A program made the position numbers and the translations under genes. Of a DNA stretch of 64,000 bases, positions 62,406 to 64,000 are shown piece by piece. The notes beneath the pieces are model-generated. The model was not told the DNA's origin. It made no database searches and saw only the letters and a list, made by a program, of their open reading frames with translations. Position 1 is the stretch's first letter; the number at the start of each line of letters is the position of its first letter. The DNA is from Promethearchaeota archaeon (GTDB lineage: Archaea > Asgardarchaeota > Lokiarchaeia > Sigyniarchaeales > SOKP01): NCBI GenBank assembly GCA_016839705.1, contig JAEOTR010000048.1, forward strand, positions 1 through 64,000. The letters run 5' to 3'.

Positions 62406-64000
62406 ATGTCAGAGGTAAAAACATCTAAAGGGACTTATTATCATCAACCCCTCAATGAATTACTGAGAGAATTTAAGACTGATTTTGATCGTGGATTAAA
62501 ATCGTCTGAGTTAGAGGATAGATATCTAAACTATGGTCATAATGAATTGCCAAAGATCAAGAAATCTATATGGAAAATATATTTTGCCCCAATTTTTAAT
62601 TTCCTAATCTTAATTCTCCTTGTAACAGGAATAATCGTAGTTATCTTAGGTTCGCCCGGAGAAACCGTCATAACTTTTACTGTTGTGTTTATAAATTCTG
62701 CAACCGTGATCATCCAGCAGTATAGAGCCCAAAAGGCGCTTGAATCTTTACGACAAATCTCCGCTTTGAAAGCGACAGTTCTGAGAGATGGAAAACAATT
62801 TGAAATACCGAACAGGGAATTAGTTCCAGGAGATATTGTAATCTTAAATCAAGGAGACAAGATTCCCGCAGATGGGAGAATTGTCGACCAAGTCAATTTA
62901 ACAATAGATGAAGCTCCTTTAACTGGAGAAAGTGAACCTGTAGAAAAGAATAACAATATCCTCAGTAAAGATGATGTATCCATCCAAAAACAGTCAAATA
63001 TGATGTTTATGGGTACATATGTGCATACTGGAAGGGCAAAAGCTTTAATAACTGGTACTGCCGCAAATACTGAAATAGGAAAAATCTCTGTTACTTTGAA
63101 TGAGATGGGAAGTATTGAAGAGATTCCCCTAACCCGAAAATTAAATAGATTAGGACATATTTTGGGAATAATAGTAATAATCAATTTATTTGTATTAATA
63201 ACTTATAAATTCATTCTCTTAGCTGACAATAATAATTTAATTCAATCAGAAATTACACACGCTTTAGTAAGTTCTATTATTAGGGCAACAAATGTACTTC
63301 CAATAAATTTGCCTCTATTAAGCACTCTTGTTCTCATAACAGGCGTTTTAAGTATGGCTCAACACGGAGTAATTATTAAAAATTTATCCGCAATTGAATC
63401 ACTGGGACGCGTATCCGTAATCTGTTCGGATAAAACTGGTACAATTACCAAAAACGAGATGACCGTTGAAAAGTTTTGGATAGGTGAGAAAGAGTATGAT
63501 GTTAGTGGCTCCGGGTATGATGCAGAAGGTGAGATATTATTCAATGGGCAAAAATTTAATCTTAACGATAATTCTACATTCCAAAAATTCATCGATTCAA
63601 TTGTTTTGAATAATAATGCACAACTTATTTTTGAAGATGTAAAAATTCGGGTAGCTGAACGAAAAGAAATGGCAGTAAGACGTGCTTTAGGATCTCCTAC
63701 CGAAGCAGCATTGCTAGTTTTAGCAGAAAAGGCAGGATATATCCCATATGATGTGAAAAAAAAGTATACTCTTTTGACTGAATTTTCTTTTAGCTCCGAA
63801 TTAAAACGTATGAGTTCGATCTATGAATTAAAGGAGAATAATAAACAGAAATTTGTATTCTCTAAAGGAGCTCCTGAAAAAATTCTAACAATCTGCTCCC
63901 AGATTGAAATAGATGGAAGTATTGAAAATCTAGATAATAACCATAAAGAAAAAGTTTTAGAAAAAATAAGAGATCGAGCAAATCAAGGTTTTAGAACATT
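62406..64000 (+). CDS. P-type (P2-like) cation ATPase, N-terminal part, cut by window edge
   Basis: The frame opens at ATG 62406 and stays open to the window end (531 codons). It has the cation-ATPase N-domain (HQPLNELLREFKTDF), membrane helices 1-2, the actuator loop with LTGESEPVEK (TGES near residue 173), helix 4 and the phosphorylation site SDKTGTITKNEMT with Asp342. The family's helix-4 motif P-E-G-L-P reads P-I-N-L-P, so ion specificity (Ca2+, Mn2+, Na+ or other) is not evident. The C-terminal half lies outside. Upstream CTTTAAATCTATA near 62346 suits a TATA box. Confidence 0.9.
   Translation, partial: MSEVKTSKGTYYHQPLNELLREFKTDFDRGLKSSELEDRYLNYGHNELPKIKKSIWKIYFAPIFNFLILILLVTGIIVVILGSPGETVITFTVVFINSATVIIQQYRAQKALESLRQISALKATVLRDGKQFEIPNRELVPGDIVILNQGDKIPADGRIVDQVNLTIDEAPLTGESEPVEKNNNILSKDDVSIQKQSNMMFMGTYVHTGRAKALITGTAANTEIGKISVTLNEMGSIEEIPLTRKLNRLGHILGIIVIINLFVLITYKFILLADNNNLIQSEITHALVSSIIRATNVLPINLPLLSTLVLITGVLSMAQHGVIIKNLSAIESLGRVSVICSDKTGTITKNEMTVEKFWIGEKEYDVSGSGYDAEGEILFNGQKFNLNDNSTFQKFIDSIVLNNNAQLIFEDVKIRVAERKEMAVRRALGSPTEAALLVLAEKAGYIPYDVKKKYTLLTEFSFSSELKRMSSIYELKENNKQKFVFSKGAPEKILTICSQIEIDGSIENLDNNHKEKVLEKIRDRANQGFRT

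Noticed and set aside
1..64000. CRISPR array, insertion sequence, tRNA or rRNA genes
   Set aside because: No regular repeat-spacer pattern, transposase frame with terminal repeats, cloverleaf with T-loop signature or rRNA-like stretch was found on reading.

Overview
The window is strongly AT-rich, gene-dense DNA from an archaeon, most probably an Asgard archaeon of the Lokiarchaeia type. The archaeal side is shown by a TFB transcription factor, TATA-box promoters, a type IA topoisomerase, a TrmJ-like methyltransferase, a tungsten aldehyde:ferredoxin oxidoreductase, a CDP-alcohol phosphatidyltransferase and a MgtE/PhoU-TrkA_C cation module. The Asgard side is shown by a close actin homologue, a protein whose N-terminus looks like a longin domain fused to a Ras-type GTPase, a RING/PHD-like zinc finger protein, a minimal SET-domain protein, HEAT-repeat and coiled-coil proteins, and surface proteins with a shared C-terminal anchor. 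The lineage call is an inference; the window has no rRNA or tRNA.

Layout. 1-9 kb: partial crotonase, a truncated molybdopterin oxidoreductase, an LVIVD/thrombospondin-3 surface protein, an EamA transporter, a sulfite-oxidase-fold protein, a CPBP protease, a GNAT protein, a PRPP synthetase fragment, a SagB-type nitroreductase and phosphoglycerate mutase. 9-17 kb: alpha/beta hydrolase, RING-like protein, Eis-type acetyltransferase, metallo-beta-lactamase, MFS exporter, a ribbon-helix-helix regulator operon and a divergent partner gene, with dyad-rich DNA between them. 17-26 kb: heterodimeric ABC exporter, flavodoxin, M50 peptidase, TrmJ, and a tandem pair of NIPSNAP-like proteins. 26-32 kb: five genes of Asgard character, comprising a possible longin-fold protein, an AbrB/helical-repeat protein, a HEAT/coiled-coil protein, a Cys-cluster protein and the longin-GTPase fusion. 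32-43 kb: M32 carboxypeptidase, lipid synthase, PurD, HEAT protein, HAD protein, a five-PAS histidine kinase and topoisomerase. 43-46 kb: winged-helix regulator with repeats upstream, divergent actin, small membrane protein and a coiled-coil/polyproline protein. 46-53 kb: phosphoribosyltransferase, a second anchored surface protein, an ABC-2-like permease and a TMEM62-like phosphoesterase. 53-64 kb: a split MgtE transporter with its PhoU/TrkA_C partner behind a DtxR-type palindrome, SET protein, endonuclease IV, HD hydrolase, AOR, TFB, a TFB-like protein and a partial P-type ATPase.

The most interesting material is (i) the actin homologue whose positions equivalent to the hydrolysis residues Gln137 and His161 are Asp and Arg, about 1 kb from a coiled-coil/polyproline/short-helix protein laid out like an actin assembly factor; (ii) the 26-32 kb cluster, a candidate undescribed membrane-associated GTPase system; (iii) three intergenic regions with clear dyads or repeats that look like operators; and (iv) three proteins with complete or partial TFIIB/cyclin-like character. 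Several genes are visible remnants (molybdopterin oxidoreductase, PRPP synthetase, a 25-codon tail near 21.7 kb). No CRISPR array, insertion sequence, tRNA or rRNA was found.
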